From the NCBI GenBank assembly GCA_009861545.1, contig VXME01000058.1, forward strand, positions 1 to 64,000: 64,000 bases of DNA, read 5' to 3'. The position numbers were made by a program, and so were the translations under genes. This stretch comes from Acidobacteriota bacterium. GTDB lineage: Bacteria; Acidobacteriota; Vicinamibacteria; Vicinamibacterales; UBA8438. The notes beneath the pieces were generated by a model, which saw only the letters and a list, made by a program, of their open reading frames with translations, had not been told where the DNA came from and ran no database searches. Every line of letters begins with the position of its first letter. The stretch's first letter is position 1. Shown here piece by piece: positions 26,187 to 33,799 of this stretch.

Positions 26187-27039
26187 CCGCCCCCGCCAGC
26201 GGCTCCCGCAACGGCGCCGGCTCCGCCGACGCCAGCCGCTCGCGGTCTCGCAGGATCGACTGGTACTCCGCCGAGCGCTTCCAGATTCGCCCGGATACCT
26301 CCGTCAGGTGGACCGCCTTCAGTCCCAGGTACAGAAACACGGCGCCCAGCAGGCCGACGATGAGGTACTGCAGCCCCTGCACGGCGGTGGAACCGATGCG
26401 GGCGGTCAACAGGTCGAGCACCTGGTAGGACAGGAATCCGCCGAGCGCCAGCAGCGGCCCGGTGACCGTCCGCACGCTCCACGACGCGACGCGCGACTGC
26501 TTCTCCATGACGGAGCTGATGACGCGCAACTCGTCCACGGCACGATACAGGCCCGGAAAGTCACGCCCCGTCAGGATTTCGCGCAACGGGACACGCGCTC
26601 GGCAGGCGCGCACCACCCGCCGATCCCCGCGCAGCCAGGACGGACCGTCGATGACGATACGGCGCCCTGGAAACCGCCGGCGCAGCCGCTCGACCAGCCG
26701 CGCGTGCGAGGCCTCGGTGTGCTCGCCCGCGGTCGAGACGACGTCGACCTCGATCCGGCGCCGCGAGGGTACGCAGACCACCTCGTGCAACCCCCCGCCG
26801 TCGATATCCTCGATGTAGGCCGCGGCGTGGGGCGGGATACCTTCGTGCAGCTTCGCCTCGTGGTCCAGGCAGGGCAGAACCGGCACCGCCTCGGGCAGGG
26901 GCACCGACACTCGGTACATCTTGACTGCGTGCAGCCGCGCGAACGCCGAGAGGGCGTCGAGGAACTCCCGGCACGCCGCGCCGTCGTCGGCGGGCGCCGG
27001 CGCTCGAACGGAGGCGGCCACGGGCCGACCATAGCACAC
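26146..27039 (-). CDS. Unrecognised protein with C-terminal membrane helices
   Basis: About 297 aa if GTG 27039 is the start; GTG 27021 is also possible and the frame is open beyond both. The N-terminal two thirds are soluble (repeated VVCVPSRRRIEVDVVSTAGEHTEASHARLVERLRRRFPGR-like alpha/beta segments). Two helices near the C-terminus (VTGPLLALGGFLSYQVLDLL, GLQYLIVGLLGAVFLYLGLKAV) precede a charged tail. I do not recognise the family. Convergent overlap of 41 bp with VKOR is unusual but both reading frames look genuine. Confidence 0.65.
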   Translation of the reverse strand: MCYGRPVAASVRAPAPADDGAACREFLDALSAFARLHAVKMYRVSVPLPEAVPVLPCLDHEAKLHEGIPPHAAAYIEDIDGGGLHEVVCVPSRRRIEVDVVSTAGEHTEASHARLVERLRRRFPGRRIVIDGPSWLRGDRRVVRACRARVPLREILTGRDFPGLYRAVDELRVISSVMEKQSRVASWSVRTVTGPLLALGGFLSYQVLDLLTARIGSTAVQGLQYLIVGLLGAVFLYLGLKAVHLTEVSGRIWKRSAEYQSILRDRERLASAEPAPLREPLAGAVTRRAEETAGVRR

Positions 27040-27128
27040 GGCATCGACCGCCTCGACGAAGGCTCGCGCCGCGTTTGCGTTTCGGAGTATCCTGATCTGT
27101 AGACGGTCGTCAGGAACGGAGGGAAGCC

Positions 27129-27440
27129 ATGTCGGAGCAGCAGTGGTACATGACGCGCCGCGGCCACCAGATCGGCCCCGTGCCGCAATCCGAGATCGAG
27201 GCAATGATGCGCAACGGCGGCGCCGACGGCGACACCTACGTCTTCACCGCCGGCATGACCGAGTGGTTGCGCCTCAAGGAAGTGGGCGCCTTCCGGCCCC
27301 TGCTGGCCGGCGACGGCTCCGGTCCCATCCCGGCGCCGCCCGGACCGCACACGAGATCGCACCGGACCGGCGGGCGGCGGCGGGGCGAGGAATCCGTGCT
27401 CGACAACCTGGGCATCGGGAGCCTCGTCGACGGGCAGTGA
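27129..27440 (+). CDS. GYF_2 domain (DUF4339) protein
   Basis: 103 aa. The GYF_2 pattern is clear: QQWYMTRRGHQIGPVPQSEIEAMMRNG followed by TYVFTAGMTEWLRLKEVGAF (the W-x-Y...GP...W core that binds proline-rich peptides). A disordered Pro/Arg-rich tail (PAPPGPHTRSHRTGGRRRGEE) could itself be a ligand. GGAGG lies 8 bases before ATG 27129. In bacteria such domains are often fused to membrane proteins; this one is free-standing. Confidence 0.85.
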   Translation: MSEQQWYMTRRGHQIGPVPQSEIEAMMRNGGADGDTYVFTAGMTEWLRLKEVGAFRPLLAGDGSGPIPAPPGPHTRSHRTGGRRRGEESVLDNLGIGSLVDGQ

Positions 27441-27529
27441 GCCGGTGGTGATATAGTCAGTGGCTGTCTTCGGATACGCGGTCCGATACGTTGAGCTACA
27501 TTCGACACGTTGAACTGAAGAGGAAATCA

Positions 27530-27973
27530 ATGATCGCACGACGCAACGGCATGATCGGCGCCGCCGCCGCGGCGCTGCTGGTGACGGCAGCCCTGTTCTC
27601 CGCCGACGTGGCGGCACAGGACGCCCAATCGACCTTGGACGGCGTCTTCACCGCCGAGCAGGCGGAGCGGGGCCAGGCGGCCTACGATCGAGAGTGCGCC
27701 CAGTGCCATCTCGAGGACCTGCTCGGGGACGGCATCGCGCCCTCGCTCATCGGCGCGCCGTTCCACTTCCGCTGGAGCGAGCTGTCGGTCGGCGACATGC
27801 TGGTCGCCATCCGCACGACCATGCCGCAGGGCGCGCCGGCGAGCCTGAGCCCGCGCGCCTACGTGGACATCGTCGCGTACATGCTCTCGCGCAACGACTT
27901 CCCCGCCGGCGACATGGAGCTGCCGACCGACCAGGACGTCCTCGAGTCGATCATCATCCAAGAGGCGCAGTAG
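27530..27973 (+). CDS. Periplasmic monohaem c-type cytochrome
   Basis: 147 aa from ATG 27530 (AGAGGA 7 bases upstream; an upstream ATG in frame has no such site). Signal peptide GMIGAAAAALLVTAALFSADVAAQ. The haem-binding motif CAQCH is at residues 56-60, preceded by AERGQAAYDREC as in class I cytochromes. The likely axial methionine is in RTTMPQGAP, followed by VDIVAYMLSRN. A small electron carrier, possibly for one of the dehydrogenases in the region. The next gene starts about 190 bp on. Confidence 0.92.
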   Translation: MIARRNGMIGAAAAALLVTAALFSADVAAQDAQSTLDGVFTAEQAERGQAAYDRECAQCHLEDLLGDGIAPSLIGAPFHFRWSELSVGDMLVAIRTTMPQGAPASLSPRAYVDIVAYMLSRNDFPAGDMELPTDQDVLESIIIQEAQ

Positions 27974-28166
27974 CCTTCCCGGCGACCCTCCCGTCCGCGT
28001 GTGGCCGAATTCGGCTTTCCGTCACACGCCCGCGGTCTCGGGCGACGGACGAGCGGCCGGCCTTGCCGTCGGCTGCTCGCCGTCGCACCCGTACTGCCCT
28101 TCGCCTCACCAACGGTCTACTCGCGGTGGACATGCGCATGGGCCGCGCATGTGCCACAATCCCGGC

Positions 28167-29450
28167 ATGTTGAGACATGCCAGACGTATCGTTCCGGGGC
28201 TTCGCTGCGTCGCCACGGGCTCCCTGTGCGCCGCCGTGCTGCTGTTCGGACCGACCGCCGCGCCGGCGCAGGACGACATCGTGGTGGTCGGCGGCGAGGG
28301 CCGCCATTGCGGCGAGGATCCGCAGTGCATGAACCGCCTGCACCCGGCCATCCCGATGGCGGCGCGGGCGCGGCCCGGCCAGACCATCGTGTTCCGCGCG
28401 CGCAACGCCAGCGACTTCGACCTGGACCCCGCCAGCACCTACGAAGACCCACGCGCCGGCGACTCCCAGATCGGTACGGTGCACCCGCTGACCGGGCCGG
28501 TCCACATCGAGGGCGCCGAACCGGGCGACGTGCTGGCCGTGACGCTGCTCGACATCGCGCCGGGCCGGTTCGGCTACACGTCGGTCAGCCCCATCGGATT
28601 CGTCTCCGATCACGTCACCGGGTCGTTCCGGGCCGAGTGGCGCCTGAACCGGATCGAGGCCGTCAGCGACGACCTGCCCGGCGTGCGCATTCCCAACGCC
28701 AGCTTCCCCGGCATCGTCACGGTGCTCCCGGGCCCCGACGAGCTCGCCGCGATGCTTTCACGCGAGGCGGAACTGCGCGCGGTCGGCGGCGCCGGCTTCC
28801 CGCCGTATCCGACGCACGCCTCGCCCGCGGCCGTCTGCGGTCCGGACGGCTCCCACCCGGACGAGTGCCTGCGCACCCTCCCGCCGCGCGAGCACGGCGG
28901 AAACCTCGATATCCGCTACCTGCAGGTCGGGGTCACGCTGTATCTTCCCTGCTACGTCGCGGGCTGCGGCCTCGCCATCGGCGACCCGCACTTCGCGCAG
29001 GGCGACGGCGAGGTCTCCGGCACCGCCATCGAGATGGACGCCGACTTCACGCTGACCACCCGGCTCATCAAGGAGGGCCCGGAGCTGCGCCGCGGACCGC
29101 ACTTCGAAGGGCCGGTCCGCGTGCTCGACATCCCGTCACGCCGCTTCTACGCGACCACCGGGTTCCCGCTGAAGGCGGCGGGCGAAGTGCCTCCCGACAT
29201 GCGCTACCTCGGTGCTTCCGAGCGCATCGGGGCGCTGCGCAACCTGTCGAAAGACGTCTCCCTGGCCGCCCGCAACGCCCTGCTGGAGATGATCGACTAC
29301 GTCACCGAAACCTACGGCCTGACGCGGGAGCAGGCCTACGTCGTCGCCAGCGTGGCCGTGGACCTGCGCATCAGTCAGCTCGTCGACGCGCCCAACGTGG
29401 GCGTGACGGCGCTGCTGCCGCTGGACATCTTCACGTCCCCCAGACGGTGA
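28167..29450 (+). CDS. Secreted acetamidase/formamidase-family protein
   Basis: About 427 aa from ATG 28167. A signal peptide (VATGSLCAAVLLFGPTAAPAQ) is followed by the FmdA_AmdA fold: VHPLTGPVHIEGAEPGDVLAVTLLDI, GGNLDIRYLQVGVTLYLPCYVAGCGLAIGDPHFAQGDGEVSGTAIEM (the conserved GD.H..QGDGE core) and the C-terminal NALLEMIDYVTETYGLTREQAYVVASVAVDLRISQLVD. Family members hydrolyse formamide or short amides to ammonia and acid. Cysteine-rich insertions (CGPDGSHPDEC) and export are unusual for the cytoplasmic FmdA type. Convergent with the AAA gene by a 20-bp overlap. Confidence 0.9.
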   Translation: MLRHARRIVPGLRCVATGSLCAAVLLFGPTAAPAQDDIVVVGGEGRHCGEDPQCMNRLHPAIPMAARARPGQTIVFRARNASDFDLDPASTYEDPRAGDSQIGTVHPLTGPVHIEGAEPGDVLAVTLLDIAPGRFGYTSVSPIGFVSDHVTGSFRAEWRLNRIEAVSDDLPGVRIPNASFPGIVTVLPGPDELAAMLSREAELRAVGGAGFPPYPTHASPAAVCGPDGSHPDECLRTLPPREHGGNLDIRYLQVGVTLYLPCYVAGCGLAIGDPHFAQGDGEVSGTAIEMDADFTLTTRLIKEGPELRRGPHFEGPVRVLDIPSRRFYATTGFPLKAAGEVPPDMRYLGASERIGALRNLSKDVSLAARNALLEMIDYVTETYGLTREQAYVVASVAVDLRISQLVDAPNVGVTALLPLDIFTSPRR

Positions 29451-31023
29451 TTGGCCGGCCGGCTCGGTCCGCGTCCCGGCGGAAGATCTTCTCGTCCCAC
29501 GACCTGTCCGCCCGGCGGTCGAACACGACCAGATGACCGGTCCGCGCCGCGCAGCGGTCCATGTAGGCCGACGTCTGCTCCATACCTTCCGCAATCGTCC
29601 GCTCGAGGCCCTTGTGCGCCACCTTGCACTCGATGACGAATCTGTCGGTCGCGGCGTCCGGCGCCGTCGCGCCGCCGCGGGGCCAGACGATGAGCAGGTC
29701 GGTACGCCCGCGGCCCAGGCCGTACTCCCGCTCGATGCGCCCCCCGCCGTTCACCACGCGCTGCAGGAACGCCTGCAGGATGAGCTGCGGGCCCGCCTCC
29801 GCGTAGTCGAAACGGCCCAGCCAGTGCTCCGAGTGCTCGCGGAAGAACGCCTGGAAGGCGCCGAGCAGCCTGTCGACATCGAGACCGCCATCGTCGTCGA
29901 CGTACCAGGCAATGTCCTCAATCAGTCGCGACTGGGCGGCCCACGTGAGCTCGCGCGGCACGATCTCCGCGTAGATGGGATTAGCGATGCGCGGAGGAGC
30001 GTCCCCTGCGATCAAGCCGAGGTCACGGACGTACTCGAGATCACGGTTTGAGAACGTCCATTCGTTACCGCCGCTCAGCAACGGTTCGACCACGCGCCGC
30101 ACGCGATCCTCCTGCAGCTTGTCGGCGAGCTGGTCGAGATGCACTTGCCGACTGAGAATCAGGTGCTCCTGGGCGTCGAGGACATCCGGGGCGGTGATGG
30201 CTCGGGAACGGTCGCGGCCCGCCGCCTCGTCGAAGCAGACACGACGGCAAAGCGCGTTCACCAGCCACGGCTGCCCCCGGGTCTGTCTCCAGACCGTCTC
30301 CAGGGCCTCCGGCGTGAATGGCTGGCTTGTCTCGCGGGTGTGCTGGTCCAGCAGGGCGCGCACCTCGGCCTCGGTGAAGTCGCCGAGGCGCAGCGATTCG
30401 GCCCTGACGTTGAACGCGCTGCCGCCGGCGACCGCCGCGTTTTCGGCGCTCGATTGAATCCGGTAGTCGCGCACGTCGCGCACGCCGCACAACACCACGC
30501 TCTGCGGGAAGCTCTCGGGACGCCGATCGTAGCGCGCCCGCAACTGTCGCAGCACGGCGATCAGCGTGTCGCCGATCAGGGTGTCGATCTCGTCGATCAG
30601 CAGCACGACCGGCGCTGCGGTGTTCTCGCACCAACGGGTCAGGGCTTCTGCGAGCGCGCCGTCGCCGAAAGTCTCCAGTATGTCGGGCCAGGCGTCGTAC
30701 AGGAACTCGTCGCCCGCGGACCGGGCCCGGGACGCCAACTCGCCGAGGATCACCTGCATGGCGCGCCGCACGTCTTCGCGCACGGCCTGGGCGGCCTCGA
30801 CATTCACGTAGACGCAACGGAACTCCCCGACACCGCCGCTGTTCAGCAGGTCGCGCAGGGCGAGCAGGGTGGACGTCTTGCCGGTCTGGCGGGGCGCATG
30901 CAGCACGAAGTAGCGCTTGTCCCCGATCAACTCCAGGATCGACGGCAGGTTCAATCGTTCCAGCGGTGGGATGCAGTAGTGATCCCGCGCGACGACGGGC
31001 CCTTCCGTGTTGAACTTCCGCAC
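29431..31023 (-). CDS. AAA ATPase fused to a PD-(D/E)XK nuclease-like domain
   Basis: 530 aa from GTG 31023. Residues about 1-260 form an AAA module: Walker A APRQTGKTS (43-51), Walker B VVLLIDEIDTLIG, and a sensor-like VVLCGVRDVRDYRI. The middle is helical winged-helix-like (TPEALETVWRQTRGQPWLVNALCRRVC). The C-terminal 130 residues carry a PD-(D/E)XK-type core, GRGRTDLLIVW...RFVIECKVAHKG. This layout is that of the AAA-ATPase/DUF1703-type group, often linked to mobile or defence genes. No partner gene is adjacent. Confidence 0.85.
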   Translation of the reverse strand: MRKFNTEGPVVARDHYCIPPLERLNLPSILELIGDKRYFVLHAPRQTGKTSTLLALRDLLNSGGVGEFRCVYVNVEAAQAVREDVRRAMQVILGELASRARSAGDEFLYDAWPDILETFGDGALAEALTRWCENTAAPVVLLIDEIDTLIGDTLIAVLRQLRARYDRRPESFPQSVVLCGVRDVRDYRIQSSAENAAVAGGSAFNVRAESLRLGDFTEAEVRALLDQHTRETSQPFTPEALETVWRQTRGQPWLVNALCRRVCFDEAAGRDRSRAITAPDVLDAQEHLILSRQVHLDQLADKLQEDRVRRVVEPLLSGGNEWTFSNRDLEYVRDLGLIAGDAPPRIANPIYAEIVPRELTWAAQSRLIEDIAWYVDDDGGLDVDRLLGAFQAFFREHSEHWLGRFDYAEAGPQLILQAFLQRVVNGGGRIEREYGLGRGRTDLLIVWPRGGATAPDAATDRFVIECKVAHKGLERTIAEGMEQTSAYMDRCAARTGHLVVFDRRADRSWDEKIFRRDADRAGRPITVWGT

Positions 31024-31067
31024 GTTCCGAGTATGACACCTCGACTGCGGCCGCCCGGGCGGGCCGG

Positions 31068-32243
31068 CTACTGATCGGCCGCGCCGCGATCGGCTGCGCG
31101 GTTGACGAGATTCTGAAACTCGCGGCGCGGGTTGATCCCCCCGGGGCTCTGCGTGAACGCCATGCCGATGATCTCGCGCTCCGGGTCGACCCAGCCCATC
31201 GTCCCGTCGGAGCCGGCGTGCGAGTACGTGCCGTCACTGGTGATCTGCCAGCCGAGCCCGTACCGGGTGTTCGTCCCGCTGACGATCTCGCCACGCGTGC
31301 CGGCCGCTACGGAGTCCTCAGAGAGGATCTGGGCGTCGGCGTAGCGCCCGCGGTTCAGGTACATCTGCAGGAAGCGGGCATAGTCGGGCCCGGTCGAGAT
31401 CATCCCGCCCGAGGCGCGGACGATCGGGAAGTCCGGCGGATCGCCCGGCGTGAAGCCCTGCCGGAAGACGACACGCCCGCCGTCCCGGGGCCGCCCGCGA
31501 TAGACGGTGGCCATTCGGCTGAGCTTGGTCTGGTCCTCGTGATTCAGCGTGTCCGTCATGCCGAGCGGCTCGTAGATGCGTGCGCGCAGGAAGTCTTCGA
31601 GCGGCATCCCGGAGGCAACCTCGATGATGGCGCCCACGGTGTTGTAGCCGGCGTTGTTGTAGCTGTAGGAGGTGCCCGGCTCCACCGCCGGCCCTTCGGC
31701 CCCGAACTTGGCAACCGCGCCGATCAGGGTCGGGTTCTCGTCACCCTCGAACGGGTAGAAGATCGGACCGATCCGCAGCCCGGAGGAATGGCTCAGCAAC
31801 TGCCGGATCGTGATGTCGCGCGAGCGAGAATTGTCGAACGATTCCAGGTACCGCGCCGCGCGGTCGTCGAGCGACAGCCGGCCCTCCTCCTGCAGAATCA
31901 GGACCGCCGTGCCGATAACCGGCTTCGTGTTCGAGGCCATCCGGAAGAGCGTGTCGTTCTCCATCGGAAGCTGGTACGCCTCGTGCCGCCAGCCTACCGC
32001 CTCGTGCAGGACGATGACGCCCCGTCGCGCGACCATCAGGACCGCGCCCTTCAGTTCGCCCCGTTCGACGGCGGCCCGGTAGAGCTGTACGGCCTCGTCG
32101 AGCAGCGCCGCGTCCATGCCCACCGAGGACGCCGGGCCGTAGGAGAGCGTCGTGGCCTGCTGCGCCGGCGCTCCGGATGACCCGACCGACAAGGACCAGG
32201 CAATCCCTACGACGGCTGCGAGACGGCAAGTCGATGGCTTCAT
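31068..32243 (-). CDS. Secreted serine hydrolase, beta-lactamase/esterase fold
   Basis: About 391 aa from ATG 32243. Signal peptide LAAVVGIAWSLSVGSSGAPAQ. Class C beta-lactamase/PBP4-like motifs: SxxK as SNTK (S104-K107), the YxN triad position in SYSYNNAGY, and HAGSDG in place of KTG. HSSGL and GMTDTLNHED are typical of EstB-like esterases and D-aminopeptidase relatives. It probably hydrolyses an ester or peptide substrate in the periplasm; no evidence for lactam resistance. Stands alone, with the AAA gene 44 bp downstream. Confidence 0.9.
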   Translation of the reverse strand: MKPSTCRLAAVVGIAWSLSVGSSGAPAQQATTLSYGPASSVGMDAALLDEAVQLYRAAVERGELKGAVLMVARRGVIVLHEAVGWRHEAYQLPMENDTLFRMASNTKPVIGTAVLILQEEGRLSLDDRAARYLESFDNSRSRDITIRQLLSHSSGLRIGPIFYPFEGDENPTLIGAVAKFGAEGPAVEPGTSYSYNNAGYNTVGAIIEVASGMPLEDFLRARIYEPLGMTDTLNHEDQTKLSRMATVYRGRPRDGGRVVFRQGFTPGDPPDFPIVRASGGMISTGPDYARFLQMYLNRGRYADAQILSEDSVAAGTRGEIVSGTNTRYGLGWQITSDGTYSHAGSDGTMGWVDPEREIIGMAFTQSPGGINPRREFQNLVNRAADRGAADQ

Positions 32244-32344
32244 GGCGTACTCCCTCGCGGACCCGAATCTTCCACCTCGGCACGCGCGACTCAGGCGGCC
32301 ACTGTGGGCACGACGCTTAGCCGGCGCCATTGCCGAGATGGTCC

Positions 32345-32587
32345 TCACCTCCTGCGCCGTGACCTGACCTGAGCCCGTCGTAGCGGCGGAACCGGAGCGT
32401 CCTTGCCAAGCTGGCGTCTGATATTCGCAATTATAAACGGCGGGAGATCATCATATACCGGTATCACAATCGGCCGTGGCGATCCGGCTTTCGTATAGAT
32501 CATGTGGCTGCCTTGTTGCCGCTTGAGAACCCATCCTTCTTGTTCACACATTCTGGCAAGGTCTTTGTGCGTGTACCGCTTCTTCAT
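32345..32587 (-). CDS. hicA: HicA-type mRNA interferase toxin
   Basis: 80 aa. HicA fold: KDLARMCEQEGWVLKRQQGSHMIYTKAG, with the catalytic histidine in GSH, then PIVIPVYDDLPPFIIANIRRQLG. HicA cleaves mRNA and tmRNA during stress. An Arg-rich tail (RRAQVRSRRRR) is added. Its ATG overlaps the hicB stop by 4 bp, so the antitoxin is made first. Confidence 0.88.
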   Translation of the reverse strand: MKKRYTHKDLARMCEQEGWVLKRQQGSHMIYTKAGSPRPIVIPVYDDLPPFIIANIRRQLGKDAPVPPLRRAQVRSRRRR

Positions 32588-32967
32588 GCTGGCGCTTCGA
32601 GGAGATGCTGATATGCAAAATCAGAGAAATTACTGGAGATATCGCCACTATCCCCTTCATCAGCCAAGTAGTCGGCAGACTTCACGTAAGAACATGCCCC
32701 GATCTTCACGAAATCCAGCTTGCGATTCGCACTCGAAACCTCGTCTTGCGCAGCCACGATGAACCCCACCTCCTGCAGTGCTTCATCCAACGTCCCCAGC
32801 TCGCCGCAAGTGTCAAGCCACAAGCCGATCGCTTCCTTTACAGCTTCGCGCGCTTGCGCCTGTGTTTCGCCGACCGACGCAACGTCAATGCTCGGACACC
32901 ATCCGACCCAGAGGTTGCTGTCCTCCTGGCGGGTTCCGATGCGAAGATTGATTTCAACCAACGGCAA
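32584..32967 (-). CDS. hicB: HicB-type antitoxin
   Basis: 127 aa from TTG 32967 (GGGAG upstream). The N-terminal RNase-H-like HicB domain is seen in WVGWCPSIDVASVGETQAQAREAVKEAIGLWLDTC. The C-terminus (LDFVKIGACSYVKSADYLADEGDSGDISSNFSDFAYQHL) is longer than in many HicB proteins and has no obvious HTH. hicB precedes hicA here, the reverse of the E. coli order but common elsewhere. It neutralises HicA and probably represses the operon. Confidence 0.85.
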   Translation of the reverse strand: MPLVEINLRIGTRQEDSNLWVGWCPSIDVASVGETQAQAREAVKEAIGLWLDTCGELGTLDEALQEVGFIVAAQDEVSSANRKLDFVKIGACSYVKSADYLADEGDSGDISSNFSDFAYQHLLEAPA

Positions 32968-33071
32968 CTGCCACTACTCCCTTCTCTCAGTAGCCGACGG
33001 CACGCCGGCCCCTCGTCCGCAGGCTAACCCAGGTCCTTGTTCCTGTCCAGACAGGCTGAACACGCCAGATC

Positions 33072-33767
33072 TCATCGAACACTCCGCCGGAGCTCGGAAA
33101 CGACCGCGGCGGGGGCGCGCAGACCCTTTCCGAGCATCGCCCGCGCCGCGAGCCCGGTGATGTTGGCTACGGCGAAGCTCAGCCCCTTGAGGTTCCGTTC
33201 GGGATCGACGCCCGGAATCGGACGCGGGTAGCCGCACGTGCGGAACACCGGCGCTTCGGGCGGACCCGTGACCCTGTGGGATCCGCGCGGGCACTCCCAG
33301 TCGAGCTCGACGCGAATCACGCCTTCGAGCCCCAACGTACCGGGCAGCCAGTCGACGCCGCGGTGGGAGCCGGCCGCCACGATGACGACGCCGGCTTGGT
33401 GCGAACGCCCGACCGCATCCGCCAACACACCGGCGCGGGATCGATCATTCGTGCCGAGGCTGAGGTTCACGAGCGGCAACCCGTGCGCCGCCGCCCAGTC
33501 GATGGCCGCGACCAACGCCTCGACCGACGCGTCGAGCGAGCGGTTGAAGACTCTCAGCGGGCAGACATGGACGGCAGGGGCGAGGTCCTGGATCGCCGCT
33601 GCCACGGCAGTGCCGTGGCCCAGGCGGTCGACGGTGTCGTCACGAGGGTTCCCCTCGCCGTCGAAGCCCGCGCCGGCTGCAACCGGGCCGATGTGCGGAT
33701 GGCTGGCATGGATGCCGCTGTCGATGACACCGACGACAAGCGGCTGCGCTGGGGTTTGTACGGTCAC
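33072..33767 (-). CDS. qhpE: QhpE: subtilisin-like protease for gamma-subunit leader removal
   Basis: 231 aa from GTG 33767. S8 catalytic triad seen: Asp in VVGVIDSGIHASHP, His in DRLGHGTAVAAAIQD, Ser in NLKGLSFAVANITGLAA (GTSxAxP is relaxed to GLSFAVA). There is no signal peptide, so it acts in the cytoplasm. In the characterised qhp system QhpE cuts the leader peptide from the cross-linked gamma subunit before or at export; the location directly behind the exporter supports this. Its size is small for a subtilase. It ends the operon; a short hairpin CCTGTC-N2-GACAGG lies at 33042-33055 just after the stop. Confidence 0.88.
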   Translation of the reverse strand: MTVQTPAQPLVVGVIDSGIHASHPHIGPVAAGAGFDGEGNPRDDTVDRLGHGTAVAAAIQDLAPAVHVCPLRVFNRSLDASVEALVAAIDWAAAHGLPLVNLSLGTNDRSRAGVLADAVGRSHQAGVVIVAAGSHRGVDWLPGTLGLEGVIRVELDWECPRGSHRVTGPPEAPVFRTCGYPRPIPGVDPERNLKGLSFAVANITGLAARAMLGKGLRAPAAVVSELRRSVR

Positions 33768-33799
33768 CGGACCAAGCGATACGAGTGCCCTTGACTCGC

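Noticed and set aside
33042-33055. Terminator after qhpE
   Set aside because: CCTGTC-N2-GACAGG is a 6-bp stem with a 2-nt loop and no T-run; too weak to call.
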